This document shows, in pieces, positions 32,679 to 42,231 of a stretch of 64,000 nt of DNA (the stretch's first letter is position 1; each line of letters begins with the position of its first letter). A program made the translations under genes and the position numbers. The DNA is taken from the NCBI RefSeq assembly GCF_014897675.1, contig NZ_JABUXU010000019.1, positions 34,818 to 98,817 on the forward strand. The letters run 5' to 3'. The stretch comes from Advenella sp. FME57. Its GTDB lineage: Bacteria > Pseudomonadota > Gammaproteobacteria > Burkholderiales > Burkholderiaceae_B. The notes under the pieces were generated by a model. It had not been told where the DNA came from and did no database searches. It was given only the letters and a program-made list of their open reading frames with translations.

Positions 32679-34295
32679 ATGACTTCAACAAGCTTTTCAG
32701 AAACAAAATTTACTGCTGGTGGTCACCATTGCGAACTTACACTGGCTACTGTTTTAGCTAGCGGAATTGAAGCAGGTGGCTCTCAGGAAATCATTACTTA
32801 TGGCGGTCTACGCCTAACGTACCAAGACCTGAACACGCGTTTTCGAAGATTGGGGTACGCCTTGATGCAGCTGGGTGTAAAACACGCAACTCGCATTGCT
32901 GTTTTAGAGCGAGATACCCATCGGTATCTTGAGTCTTATTTTGCTATCCCTATGCTGGGCGCTACTCTTATGACGGTCAATATCCGTCTGTCGGTCGACC
33001 AGATCCGGTACACACTAGAACACAGCCAGTCGGAATTTATCATTGCCGCAGCCGAGTTCATGCCTTTGCTGGAACAAGTCTTTGCTAGCGCCGACAGGGT
33101 GCCACCAATTATTGTTATTGGCGAATCGGACTCGTCAACATTGCCTTGTGTGGGCGAATACGAAGCACTGCTGGACGCAGCAGAAAATGCATTTGAGTTC
33201 CCGTACGTGAGCGAGGACAGTGTCGCCACGCATTTTTATACAACGGGTACTACTGGCCTACCCAAGGGCGTAACCTACACACACCGTCAGCTAGTTGCCC
33301 ATACCTTGGCCGTTGGATTTGCGCTTGGCACTGCAGACGACTACCAAGCATTTCGACGCTCGGACGTCTATATGCCATTAACCCCCATGTTCCACGTGCA
33401 TGCCTGGGGGCTGCCTTATGTTGCCACGCTTTTGGGGGTTAAGCAGGTTTATCCGGGTAAATACGATGCTCAGGCCCTTGTGGATCTTGTCCACACTGAA
33501 GGAGTAACGTTTTCCCATTGCGTCCCGACGGTTCTACAAATGCTGCTTACAGAGGCAGAGAAAAAATCACAAAAACTGCCAGGCTGGAAGGTGATGGTGG
33601 GCGGTTCTGCCATGTCCCCAGCGTTAGCAAAACGCGCCATGGCGTCTGACCTTCAAGTTTTTACGGGGTATGGGATGTCCGAAACATGTCCCGTCATTAG
33701 CTTTGTCCGGACATCGGCGGCCCAGGCAGCGGCATCCCCTGAAAATCTATGCCGCATAGGCCATCCTATGCCGCTTGTAACGTTAAAAATCGATCTTCAA
33801 GAAGACAGCCATCAAGGCGAACTGGTGGCTCGTTCAGTATGGCTGACACAGGAATACCACAACGATCCCGCCATGTCGGAACAGTTGTGGGAAGGTCAAT
33901 TCCTGCATACCGGGGACGTCGTCGTTAAGGATGCTGATGGTGCTTTCCGTCTAGTTGATCGCACTAAAGACGTCATTAAGTCTGGGGGGGAGTGGTTGTC
34001 ATCTCTAGACCTGGAAGCCTGCTTGGCCGAGCACCCTAACGTGGATGAAGTGGCTGTTATTGCTATTGCCAACGAAAAATGGGGTGAAAGACCTTGCGCT
34101 TTTGTAAAGCTAAAGCAGCACGTTAATGAACCCGACACCATGGTTAATGAAATGCATGCCATCGTAAAAGAGCGCATTAAAGAGGGGAAACTACCTCCTT
34201 ATGCCATGCCCGACGAAATCCGCTTTGTTGATGAGCTGCCACGCACTAGCGTAGGAAAACTTAATAAAAAGCTGCTGCGAGAAAACATACAGTAA
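32679..34295 (+). CDS. Fatty-acyl-CoA ligase (AMP-forming)
   Basis: 538-residue ANL-superfamily enzyme that activates a carboxylic acid with ATP and CoA. The phosphate loop is YTTGTTGLPKGVTYTH (about 188-203); GYGMSET is the adenine motif; the A8/hinge region has LVDRTKDVIKSGGEWLSS; the C-terminal catalytic Lys is in TSVGKLNKK. Length and sequence resemble medium-chain ligases and the DmdB group. The ATG at 32679 has GGA 9 nt upstream. It is first in a plus-strand operon with SDR, acyl-CoA dehydrogenase and fused hydratase/dehydrogenase. Confidence 0.93.
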   Translation: MTSTSFSETKFTAGGHHCELTLATVLASGIEAGGSQEIITYGGLRLTYQDLNTRFRRLGYALMQLGVKHATRIAVLERDTHRYLESYFAIPMLGATLMTVNIRLSVDQIRYTLEHSQSEFIIAAAEFMPLLEQVFASADRVPPIIVIGESDSSTLPCVGEYEALLDAAENAFEFPYVSEDSVATHFYTTGTTGLPKGVTYTHRQLVAHTLAVGFALGTADDYQAFRRSDVYMPLTPMFHVHAWGLPYVATLLGVKQVYPGKYDAQALVDLVHTEGVTFSHCVPTVLQMLLTEAEKKSQKLPGWKVMVGGSAMSPALAKRAMASDLQVFTGYGMSETCPVISFVRTSAAQAAASPENLCRIGHPMPLVTLKIDLQEDSHQGELVARSVWLTQEYHNDPAMSEQLWEGQFLHTGDVVVKDADGAFRLVDRTKDVIKSGGEWLSSLDLEACLAEHPNVDEVAVIAIANEKWGERPCAFVKLKQHVNEPDTMVNEMHAIVKERIKEGKLPPYAMPDEIRFVDELPRTSVGKLNKKLLRENIQ

Positions 34296-34349
34296 AGCAG
34301 CCAATAATTTTCCAGGTGAAATGGGCTACACATCTTATGGAGACAAACT

Positions 34350-35156
34350 ATGAATCAGAACACTAACCATGCATCTTCGCTAGATAACGAAGAAATGTCA
34401 TTTAACTTAAAAGATAAGCTGGCGCTAGTAACCGGAGCATCTAGCGGCATTGGGCAATTCCTTTCCGGAGCGCTTGCGCGTGCAGGGGCTGCTGTGGTGC
34501 TATGCGCACGCCGCGGGTCACGTGTGGCCGAAGAAGCACACCGCTTGTGCAACCAGGGTGCAGTAGCAAAAGGTATCGCTATGGATGTGGCCGATACCGA
34601 CTCAATTAATGCCGCATTTGATCAGGTCTGTAAGGAATTTGGCCGCTATCCCGATATCCTTGTGAATTGCGCTGGTGTAGCACTGCTCAAACCATTTCTA
34701 GAGCAAACTCCGGAAGACCTTGACTCGGTTATCGGTGTCAATCTACGCGGCGCTTTTCTAGTCGGGCAACGTGCTGCGGCTGAAATGGTTAAACAAGGTG
34801 GCGGATCGATTATCAATGTTGCATCGACGGCCGGTTTGCGTCCCGGGGGCTTTTTATCAAGCTACGGAGCAAGCAAGGCAGGACTGATTCATTTATCTAA
34901 GGTCATGGCCTATGAGCTTGCGCGCAATAACGTGCGTGTAAACGTCTTGTGCCCAGGAAATATAGAAACAGATATGCATCGCGAGTTCGAAGAGGCCGGA
35001 TTTGCTGAGGCCTTGGTTAAAAGGATTCCTCAGCGCCGTTTTGGTAAAAGCCAAGACCTTGTTGGCGCTACTTTGCTTATGGCTTCTGATGCGGGCAGCT
35101 ATATGACAGGCTCGGTGGTCGTGATCGACGGCGGTCAGATAGTCAACTCTATTTGA
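34350..35156 (+). CDS. Short-chain dehydrogenase/reductase (SDR)
   Basis: Classical NAD(P)-dependent SDR, 268 residues. The nucleotide motif is TGASSGIG (about 31-38); NCAG, the catalytic Ser in NVASTAG, and Y-G-A-S-K follow. GGAG lies 8 nt before the ATG. About 20 polar residues precede the first strand. In this operon it may oxidise a hydroxy intermediate or alcohol precursor. Since the downstream fused enzyme already has a 3-hydroxyacyl-CoA dehydrogenase, the SDR probably acts on another substrate or stereoisomer. Confidence 0.92.
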   Translation: MNQNTNHASSLDNEEMSFNLKDKLALVTGASSGIGQFLSGALARAGAAVVLCARRGSRVAEEAHRLCNQGAVAKGIAMDVADTDSINAAFDQVCKEFGRYPDILVNCAGVALLKPFLEQTPEDLDSVIGVNLRGAFLVGQRAAAEMVKQGGGSIINVASTAGLRPGGFLSSYGASKAGLIHLSKVMAYELARNNVRVNVLCPGNIETDMHREFEEAGFAEALVKRIPQRRFGKSQDLVGATLLMASDAGSYMTGSVVVIDGGQIVNSI

Positions 35157-35177
35157 TATGTACATTAGGTGAAAATT

Positions 35178-36983
35178 GTGAGAAAAACATTAGAATTTAT
35201 GATGTACGACTGGCTCAAGGTGCAGGAGCTTACCCGTCGTGACCGCTATGCAGCACACAGTCGCGAAACATTTGATTCTGTGCTTGATGTAAGCGAAAAA
35301 ATAGCCTTAGAGCAGTTTCAGCCTCTTAACCGGTTAACGGACGAACAAGAGCCCGAGTATGTTAACGGAGCAGTAAAGCTTCCAGATGGTGTGGGCCAAG
35401 CGCTTAAAGCGTATGCTGATTCCGGCTTGCTGGCAGCGGGCCACAACGAGGGCGTCGGCGGCATGCAACTTCCTTATGTCATTGACATGGCAGCAAATAC
35501 TTTTTTTGCTTTTAATAGCATTAGCTTGTCAGCTTACGCCATGCTTACTTATGCCAATGCAAACCTGCTTATGGCACACGGCTCAGAGGCACAAAAAAAT
35601 GCCTTTGCGTTGCCACAACTACAGGGGCGTTATTTTGGCACCATGTGTCTGAGCGAGCCCACGGCGGGTTCCAGCCTGGGTGACATTACCACCAAAGCCG
35701 TCCCTGATGGTGATGACTACCTAGATTGCGGTTTAGGTCCCCGTTATAAGATCAAAGGCAGCAAGATGTGGATATCTGGTGCCGAACATGATTTGACCGA
35801 GAACATTATTCATCTGGTATTGGCAAAAATTCCTGATGACTGCGGTCAATTGCCCGCAGGCCCAAAAGGCATTTCATTATTTGTAGTGCCTAAATTTTTG
35901 GTCGAAGAAAATGGCGGCATCACGAGCACCCGAAATGACGTGATGCTGATTGGTCTGAATCACAAGCTGGGCTATCGCGGTATTCCTAATACCTTGCTTA
36001 GCTTTGGTGAAAACAACGATGCAATAGGCTACCGCATTGGTGAGCCAGGACAGGGCTTGCAACTGATGTTCCACATGATGAATGAAGCACGCATCAATAT
36101 TGGTATGGGCGCCGCCATGCTGGGATATGCAGGTTATAAGGCATCCCTGGATTACGCGCGCGATAGACGCCAAGGTCATTTGCGTAGCAACAAGGGCACT
36201 CAGCGCGGCAACGCCCAGATAAAACTGATAGAGCACCCTGATGTTAAGCGCATGCTGCTAGCGCAAAAATCCTTTAGTGAAGGTGCCTTGGGGCTAGTGC
36301 TGTACTGCGCACACCTGATCGACGAAAAACGCACCGGAACAGACGATCAGAAAAATCGTGCACATGCCCTATTAGAGCTGCTTACCCCTATTGCCAAAAG
36401 TTGGCCTAGCGAATGGTGTCTTGAGGCCAATAGCCTGGCAATTCAGGTGTTGGGCGGATCAGGATACACACGTGACTTCCCCGTCGAGCAGTACTGGCGC
36501 GACAACCGCTTGAATATGATCCATGAGGGGACGCACGGCATACAAGCATTGGATTTGCTAGGAAGAAAGGTGCGGCAAAACGATGGTGCGGCCTTTAATT
36601 TATGGGTGTCTGAAGTTATGCAAACCATAGAGCAAGCCCACGAGCATGCAGACCTTAAGGGCTTTGCGCAGGACCTTGACGTGCAGTTACAGCATCTTAT
36701 TGCAGCCACACAAAAGTCACAACAAGACGACATGTTCGAGATGTCGCTTGCGCATGCCACCCCATATATGCAGGCCTTTGGTCATATTGTGATTGCGTGG
36801 TTATGGCTGCAGGTTACGCTGGCTGCTTATGGTAGCGACACTACAAATGAAGCGTTTGTAGCCGGTAAGCGTAGCGCAATGCAATATTTTTATGCCTACG
36901 AGCTTGCACGAGCGCATGGCTGGTTGAACTTAATACTTGACGCAGACGATGCGGTTGCAACGATGCAGGACGACTGGTTCTGA
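35178..36983 (+). CDS. Acyl-CoA dehydrogenase, about 600-residue (DmdC-like) type
   Basis: FAD-dependent dehydrogenase introducing the 2,3 double bond in acyl-CoA. The GTG at 35178 with AGGTGA 5 nt upstream gives 601 residues; an in-frame GTG at 35169 overlaps that site. The N-terminal helical domain is followed by MCLSEPTAGSSLGDITT (FAD/substrate loop) and KMWISGAEHD, and the catalytic base is Glu in MIHEGTHGIQALDLLGRK. A C-terminal extension of about 150 residues is typical of the long ACAD subgroup that includes DmdC. Specificity cannot be read from the sequence. Confidence 0.92.
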   Translation: MRKTLEFMMYDWLKVQELTRRDRYAAHSRETFDSVLDVSEKIALEQFQPLNRLTDEQEPEYVNGAVKLPDGVGQALKAYADSGLLAAGHNEGVGGMQLPYVIDMAANTFFAFNSISLSAYAMLTYANANLLMAHGSEAQKNAFALPQLQGRYFGTMCLSEPTAGSSLGDITTKAVPDGDDYLDCGLGPRYKIKGSKMWISGAEHDLTENIIHLVLAKIPDDCGQLPAGPKGISLFVVPKFLVEENGGITSTRNDVMLIGLNHKLGYRGIPNTLLSFGENNDAIGYRIGEPGQGLQLMFHMMNEARINIGMGAAMLGYAGYKASLDYARDRRQGHLRSNKGTQRGNAQIKLIEHPDVKRMLLAQKSFSEGALGLVLYCAHLIDEKRTGTDDQKNRAHALLELLTPIAKSWPSEWCLEANSLAIQVLGGSGYTRDFPVEQYWRDNRLNMIHEGTHGIQALDLLGRKVRQNDGAAFNLWVSEVMQTIEQAHEHADLKGFAQDLDVQLQHLIAATQKSQQDDMFEMSLAHATPYMQAFGHIVIAWLWLQVTLAAYGSDTTNEAFVAGKRSAMQYFYAYELARAHGWLNLILDADDAVATMQDDWF

Positions 36984-37028
36984 GGCTTCCGTCACCAAAT
37001 CAGAACTCAATAAACAGGGAAAAAATTT

Positions 37029-39110
37029 ATGTCAGAACTAGTCACATGCACCAAAGATGGTGATGTCTCTATTGTTACGATTAACAATCCACCTATAAAT
37101 GCCAGCTCGCAAGCCGTGCGCGAAAAATTAAAAGCAGCCTTAGCGCAACTGCGTAATGCTGCCGACATCAAGGCCGTCATGCTTTGCTGTGCCGGCCGCA
37201 CATTTATGGCAGGTGCCGACATCCGCGAGTTTGATTTGCCGGAGATCCCGGCACCCGATCCCAACGAAATCCATGCCTTGCTAGAGTCCATGCAGGTTCC
37301 AGTTGTTGCCGTTATGCATGGCACAGTGCTTGGCGGTGGGCTTGAACTTGGTTTGGCGTGTCATTACAGGGTTGCCCTGGCTTCAACAGAAATGGGGCTA
37401 CCCGAAGTGAAACTAGGGATATTGCCTGGCGGTGGTGGCACCCAGCGTCTGCCACGGCTTGTTGGATTTACTAAGGCGCTGGACATGATAGTTACCGGCA
37501 AATCAATGTCAGCAGCTAATGCGCTTGATATTGGCTTGGTTGACGCCCTGTTTGACGGCGATTTGCACGCCCAAACACTGGAATATTGTCGTAGCATTGC
37601 AGGTTCTGATTGCGCAAGCCGGGTGCTTGGCAGGCTGCCTGTTGAGCTTAGCGCTACCGATAAGTTAGTTTTAGAGGAACGCGTTAACAAGCTACCCTCC
37701 ACAGAAAAAGGGGGGAATGCAGCGCGCGCAGCCGCTAAATCCACAGAAAAAGCAGGCAGCTTACCCTTTGCGGAAGGCCTGAAGTACGAAAGGCAGGCAT
37801 TTATTGACTGTAGGAATACCAACGAGTCCAAAGCACTAAGGCATGTTTTTTTTGCCGAACGTGAAGCCGCGCGCATACCCAATCTGCCACGTGATCTAGG
37901 CCTTAGAACCATACAGTCAGTGGGTATTGTGGGCGCTGGGACCATGGGCACCGGAATTGCCATGAGCTTTGCAAACGCTGGTTTTCCCGTGGTATTGCAG
38001 GACCTTAGCCCACAGACGCTATCGCGTGCCGACGAAATTATCGATAGCACGTATCAAGGGTCTGCTGCCAAAAACCGCATCACACCGGAACAGGCCCAAC
38101 ATCGTGCCGGCTTGATTACAACCACAGAAGATGACATGCAACTGTCTTCTTGCGATTTAATCATCGAGGCTGTTTTTGAAAACTTTGACATAAAAAAAGC
38201 CATTTTCAAGCGCTTGGGCCAAATCGCCAAGCCGGGAGCCATTCTGGCTAGCAATACGTCATCACTGGACGTAAATGTGCTGGCGCAATGTTCAGGCAGG
38301 GCCGCAGACGTATTAGGTATGCATTTCTTTAGCCCGGCAAATATTATGCGCTTGCTGGAGGTTGTACGCTGCGATCAAACAGCACCTGAAGTACTTGCAA
38401 CCATCATGCATCTGGCCAAGCGTATAGGTAAAGTGCCAGTGGTGTCTGGAGTGTGTTTCGGTTTCATTGGCAACCGTATGCTGGAAGGATACTTGCGCGA
38501 AGCGGAATTCCTTTTGCTAGAGGGCGCTACACCTGGTTTTATTGATAAGGCGCTGGAAGACTACGGGATGGCAATGGGCCCATGCCGCATGATAGACATG
38601 GCTGGCGTAGATGTTGCATCTAAGGTCGTGCTAGAACAAAAAAAATCAGGGAATCTACCTGATGACGACACGTATCGTGTCGTCGTGCAAAAACTTCATG
38701 AACAAGGTCGTTTTGGACAAAAAACAAGCAGTGGCTATTACCGATACGAAGGCCGCACACCTGTAGAGGACAGTGAGGCACTGACGTTATTCAGCGACCT
38801 GGCGCAACAACATGGCATCACACAGCGTACTGACATCAGCGCACAAGAGGTTGTTGAGCGCTGCCTGTACCCACTTATCGCCGAAGGGTATAGAATTCTA
38901 GAAGAAGGTATAGCCTACAGGTCTGGTGATATTGATACGGTATGGTTGCACGGTTATGGTTTCCCCGCTTATCGTGGCGGCCCTATGTTCTACGCTACTA
39001 CCATTGGCGAAAGCAATGTAGTTGCAAGCATGCAGCGCTACGCCAAAAACACGGGCAACACCTCTGGGTATTGGAGCGTGCCAGCTAGCCTTTCGAAGGG
39101 CGCTAACTAG
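37029..39110 (+). CDS. Fused enoyl-CoA hydratase / 3-hydroxyacyl-CoA dehydrogenase
   Basis: 693-residue bifunctional beta-oxidation enzyme (FadB/FadJ-type fusion). The N-terminal crotonase domain has MAGADIREFD (oxyanion hole) and the two catalytic Glu residues in GGGLELGLACHYR and LPEVKLGILPGGGG. The C-terminal part starts with the NAD motif VGIVGAGTMGTGIA (about 297), then NTSSLDVNVLA and the catalytic His in LGMHFFSPANIM. It lacks the long linker of E. coli FadB and resembles the compact fused type. It is last in the ligase-SDR-ACAD operon. Confidence 0.95.
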   Translation: MSELVTCTKDGDVSIVTINNPPINASSQAVREKLKAALAQLRNAADIKAVMLCCAGRTFMAGADIREFDLPEIPAPDPNEIHALLESMQVPVVAVMHGTVLGGGLELGLACHYRVALASTEMGLPEVKLGILPGGGGTQRLPRLVGFTKALDMIVTGKSMSAANALDIGLVDALFDGDLHAQTLEYCRSIAGSDCASRVLGRLPVELSATDKLVLEERVNKLPSTEKGGNAARAAAKSTEKAGSLPFAEGLKYERQAFIDCRNTNESKALRHVFFAEREAARIPNLPRDLGLRTIQSVGIVGAGTMGTGIAMSFANAGFPVVLQDLSPQTLSRADEIIDSTYQGSAAKNRITPEQAQHRAGLITTTEDDMQLSSCDLIIEAVFENFDIKKAIFKRLGQIAKPGAILASNTSSLDVNVLAQCSGRAADVLGMHFFSPANIMRLLEVVRCDQTAPEVLATIMHLAKRIGKVPVVSGVCFGFIGNRMLEGYLREAEFLLLEGATPGFIDKALEDYGMAMGPCRMIDMAGVDVASKVVLEQKKSGNLPDDDTYRVVVQKLHEQGRFGQKTSSGYYRYEGRTPVEDSEALTLFSDLAQQHGITQRTDISAQEVVERCLYPLIAEGYRILEEGIAYRSGDIDTVWLHGYGFPAYRGGPMFYATTIGESNVVASMQRYAKNTGNTSGYWSVPASLSKGAN

Positions 39111-39124
39111 ACCCCGTCTTATAC

Positions 39125-39152
39125 TGAACTGACGCCAATACGGCTCAGTTCA
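39125..39152 (+). terminator. Strong stem-loop after the catabolic operon
   Basis: TGAACTGA/TCAGTTCA (8 bp) is extended by GCC/GGC with one bulged C, closing on AATAC, 14 nt after the stop. It lacks a U-tract, so it is a 3' stabilising or Rho-assisted end rather than a standard intrinsic terminator. Confidence 0.4.
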
Positions 39153-39279
39153 ATGCAAGTAAACCGCTTTGCCCTAGCTACCCGAAGTGTACTGTTCGAT
39201 CAACGGCATAACATGCTGAAGATACGAGTAATCATTTACTCCTCGCCTAGCCTGCGCACTGCTAATTCATTCAACGACC

Positions 39280-39498
39280 TTATCGTTCAATGGCGTCGGT
39301 AGTCAACTGTGATATCCCAGGCCCTAGCCAGGTCGCCCCAAAACCGACAGCACCACCTGTGGTCCTATGGGCCCCGACAACGGCGGCAACGTTCTCTTCG
39401 GGTATACCGTTGTTTTGCAAGGCGTACACGATGCTTGAGTCATGCAGATGCTTAGGCAAATTGGGCAGTACGATTGTATTGGTGGTTTGCTTATTCAT
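39280..39498 (-). CDS. Unrecognised 72-residue ORF coupled to the cyclo-ligase gene
   Basis: I do not recognise the family. The ATG lies inside the end of the upstream gene (start 39498, cyclo-ligase stop 39491-39493, ATGAATAA overlap), the usual layout for translational coupling. The product starts MNKQTTNTIVLPNLPKHLHD and has a glycine-rich half (VGAHRTTGGAVGFGATWLGPG) that could be a loop or binding segment. No signal peptide or membrane helix. It could be a real small protein, or a remnant left at the island's right edge. Confidence 0.4.
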   Translation of the reverse strand: MNKQTTNTIVLPNLPKHLHDSSIVYALQNNGIPEENVAAVVGAHRTTGGAVGFGATWLGPGISQLTTDAIER

Positions 39499-40108
39499 CA
39501 GTATCCGGTATGATCCAGCCGCCGGGCGTCACAATGGCGTCCATCGGCATATCATGTGCTGCGGGCAGATAGGACCCGTCGATCAGTCCTTCATCCCAGC
39601 CGATGCCCACACTCAGCGCGCAGCGGCCTTGCTGCGCCAGTGCATGCAGCGTACGATCATAGTACCCTTTGCCGTAGCCCAGTCGGTGTCCGTCACGTGT
39701 ATAACCGAGTGTAGGTACAAGAATCAGGGACGGCTGCATCGCCGGCGTGTCCACTTGCGGTTCAGGAATATTGAAGGCGCCGCGTCGCAAGGGGGTATCG
39801 GGCGACCAGCGATAAAAGTGCAGTGGCGCGTCCCGCTGTTCAATCACCGGCAGGCTGATGTCGTGGCCGAGCATATGCAAATCATGCAATAGCGAAATTA
39901 TGTCGGGTTCATCCCGTATGGGCCAAAAACCGGCGATCGAACCGATGGTTGCGCGATCCGGCAAGCGGCAATCTTGATGGCGGCCTTGCAGCCAGTCCAA
40001 AATATGCTGTTTTATTTGTACACTTAGCATCTGGCGACGCGAGTCGGGAATGGCCGATCTGGCCGAGAGCAGGGATTGACGCAAAGTCGGGGTATCGGCG
40101 GATGTCAT
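39491..40108 (-). CDS. 5-formyltetrahydrofolate cyclo-ligase
   Basis: Converts 5-formyl-THF to 5,10-methenyl-THF with ATP, recovering folate for one-carbon metabolism. The 205-residue product begins with the helical LRQSLLSARSAIPDSRRQ segment, has GFWPIRDEPDI, and carries the family signature LGYGKGYYDRTL near 145-156, followed by VGIGWDEGLI. It is divergent from the transglycosylase gene with only 53 nt between the coding starts. 5-FCL genes are often called ygfA or fthC. Confidence 0.93.
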   Translation of the reverse strand: MTSADTPTLRQSLLSARSAIPDSRRQMLSVQIKQHILDWLQGRHQDCRLPDRATIGSIAGFWPIRDEPDIISLLHDLHMLGHDISLPVIEQRDAPLHFYRWSPDTPLRRGAFNIPEPQVDTPAMQPSLILVPTLGYTRDGHRLGYGKGYYDRTLHALAQQGRCALSVGIGWDEGLIDGSYLPAAHDMPMDAIVTPGGWIIPDTDE

Positions 40109-40161
40109 GACCTGTGACGATATAGAATGTAGTACAAAGCATGACTATAACAGGACAGCAT

Positions 40162-42231
40162 ATGCAACAGCGGGCAGGAGCAAAAAGCAGGTTCAACAAA
40201 GGGGTTGCGGGCAGTCTGCGTCGCCGGTCAGTGCAAGCCCTCTGGGGGGTACTCGGTTCCGGCGTGCTGCTGGCCGGCTGTGCCGAATCGGTACAGAATC
40301 CCCAGGCTGCCAGATCAACGCTCACGCCGCAGAATCTGGCGGTTACCTCATCGGCAGTCATATTCGGGCAGTCTCCGCGTGCAGTGCCGCAGGCGGCACG
40401 CGCGGCGGTGGTGTCGGCCAGGGATGCCATGCAGCGTCGCCAGTGGGAGACGTTGCCCGGCTATGCAGAACAGGCCAGGGATGATCATGAACTTGGCAGC
40501 TATCCCATGTACTGGTACTTGCGCCAGTTATTGGGCGACGCTGCGCAGCCAGTGCCCACGCAGCAGATCTATGCTTTTTTGCAGCAGAACAAGAACCCCT
40601 ATCTGGAAAACCGGCTGAAATCGGACTGGATCCAGGCATCGGCCAAGCGGGGAGACTTTGATACCGTGCGGCGTATTGGTACGGTGGCCAGTCGGACCTC
40701 GGAGGTCGATTGTGCCATCCTGCAGGCACGCTTTCTTGGCAATGGGCAAGTCTCCGCCGCGCAGGCGCTGGATGTGTTCAAGCCGGACGATGCCTGCTGG
40801 AGCATGCTCGGGCAGCTGACGGCAGCCAAGGTCATTACCCATGAACATCTGGAGCCGTTGCTGCGCGATGCCGTCGAGTACGACAGCAAGGCCAGCGCCC
40901 GCCGCTACGCGGCGCTGGCGTTCTCACCCGCCGGGCTGTCTTCCTACGATGCGCTCGTGGCCAATCCGATGGGCTGGCTGGCGACCCAGAGCGGTTTGGC
41001 CACTGGCGAACTGCAGCAGTTGCGTGCACTGGCCTTCAGCCGCCTGGCGCGGCAGGACAGAGATGCCGGGGCAGTCTTTCTGGAGACGCAGGGCGGCGCA
41101 TTGCTGAGCGAGCGCAACCGTCAATGGGCCTGGACACAGTTCGGCCTGATCGCCGCCCTGAATCTGGAGGCGCGGGCTGACGGCTGGTATCGCAAGGCCG
41201 GCCAGGGTTTTCGTCTAAGCGACTACAACCACGCCTGGCGCACCCGCATGGCGCTGCGCCAGCCCACCATTGACTGGAAATGGGTAGAGCAGACCATCCG
41301 CATGATGGGTCCCGAGCAGCAGAAAGAACCGGTCTGGGTTTACTGGTATGGCCGCGCCCGGGCAGGGCAGGGCGACACCGGCGGCGCCACAAGCGCCTGG
41401 CAATCCATTTTGTATGATCACGGCTTCTATGGTCAGTTGGCGACCGAGGCATTGGGCCGCAAGATTTCCGTTCCTGCGCAGCCGGCTGAACCCAGCGCTG
41501 CCGAAATCAACAAAATAATGACGCACGAAGGCTTGCAGCGTGCCATTGCCTTGTTCCGCCTGGGCTGGCGCCCGGAAGCGGTGGGTGAATGGAATTTTGC
41601 GATTCGTGGGATGAATGATCGCGAGCTGATGGCGGCTGCAGAATGGGCCTTGCGCGAACAGGTCTATGACCGGGCCATCAACACGTCCATGCTGACCAAA
41701 AACGATTTCAATTTCCGCCAGCGTTACCTGGCGCCATTCGAAGGGCGGGTCAGTCAGCAGGCACGTGCCGTGGGTGTGGATCCTGCCTGGGTATATGGCC
41801 TGATCCGCCAGGAATCGCGTTTTGTCACGGTTGCCCGCTCATCGGTGGGCGCGGCGGGGCTGATGCAGGTCATGCCGGGAACGGCGCGACTGGTGGCGCG
41901 CAAGCTGGGACTGAGTTACTCGGCTGCCAGCGCCAATGATTTTGATACCAATACTTTGTTGGGCACGTCTTACCTGAAAATGACCCTGGACGACCTGAAT
42001 GGCTCCGAAGTTTTGGCCACTGCCGGCTACAACGCCGGGCCGAACCGCGCCAAGCGCTGGCGTGATTCGCTTAGCCAGCCGCTGGAAGGGGCGATTTTTG
42101 CGGAAACCATTCCCTTTACGGAAACGCGGCTGTACGTAAAGCATGTCATGTCCAATGCGACTTGGTACGATGCCCAGTTCAGCGGGCGGACGCAATCGCT
42201 TGTGAATCGGCTGGGGCAGGTGAGGCCCTGA
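40162..42231 (+). CDS. Soluble lytic murein transglycosylase (Slt70 type), lipoprotein-like
   Basis: Cleaves peptidoglycan between MurNAc and GlcNAc forming 1,6-anhydroMurNAc. From the ATG at 40162 (GGA 7 nt upstream; ATG 40141 is also in frame) it has 689 residues. A basic N-terminus leads to a hydrophobic segment ending LLAGC, a lipobox, so it may be outer-membrane anchored. A long alpha-helical superhelix domain (about 60-500) precedes the SLT catalytic domain with Glu in [22 protein letters not shown] and [13 protein letters not shown]. cca starts on its stop codon. Confidence 0.94.
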   Translation: MQQRAGAKSRFNKGVAGSLRRRSVQALWGVLGSGVLLAGCAESVQNPQAARSTLTPQNLAVTSSAVIFGQSPRAVPQAARAAVVSARDAMQRRQWETLPGYAEQARDDHELGSYPMYWYLRQLLGDAAQPVPTQQIYAFLQQNKNPYLENRLKSDWIQASAKRGDFDTVRRIGTVASRTSEVDCAILQARFLGNGQVSAAQALDVFKPDDACWSMLGQLTAAKVITHEHLEPLLRDAVEYDSKASARRYAALAFSPAGLSSYDALVANPMGWLATQSGLATGELQQLRALAFSRLARQDRDAGAVFLETQGGALLSERNRQWAWTQFGLIAALNLEARADGWYRKAGQGFRLSDYNHAWRTRMALRQPTIDWKWVEQTIRMMGPEQQKEPVWVYWYGRARAGQGDTGGATSAWQSILYDHGFYGQLATEALGRKISVPAQPAEPSAAEINKIMTHEGLQRAIALFRLGWRPEAVGEWNFAIRGMNDRELMAAAEWALREQVYDRAINTSMLTKNDFNFRQRYLAPFEGRVSQQARAVGVDPAWVYGLIRQESRFVTVARSSVGAAGLMQVMPGTARLVARKLGLSYSAASANDFDTNTLLGTSYLKMTLDDLNGSEVLATAGYNAGPNRAKRWRDSLSQPLEGAIFAETIPFTETRLYVKHVMSNATWYDAQFSGRTQSLVNRLGQVRP

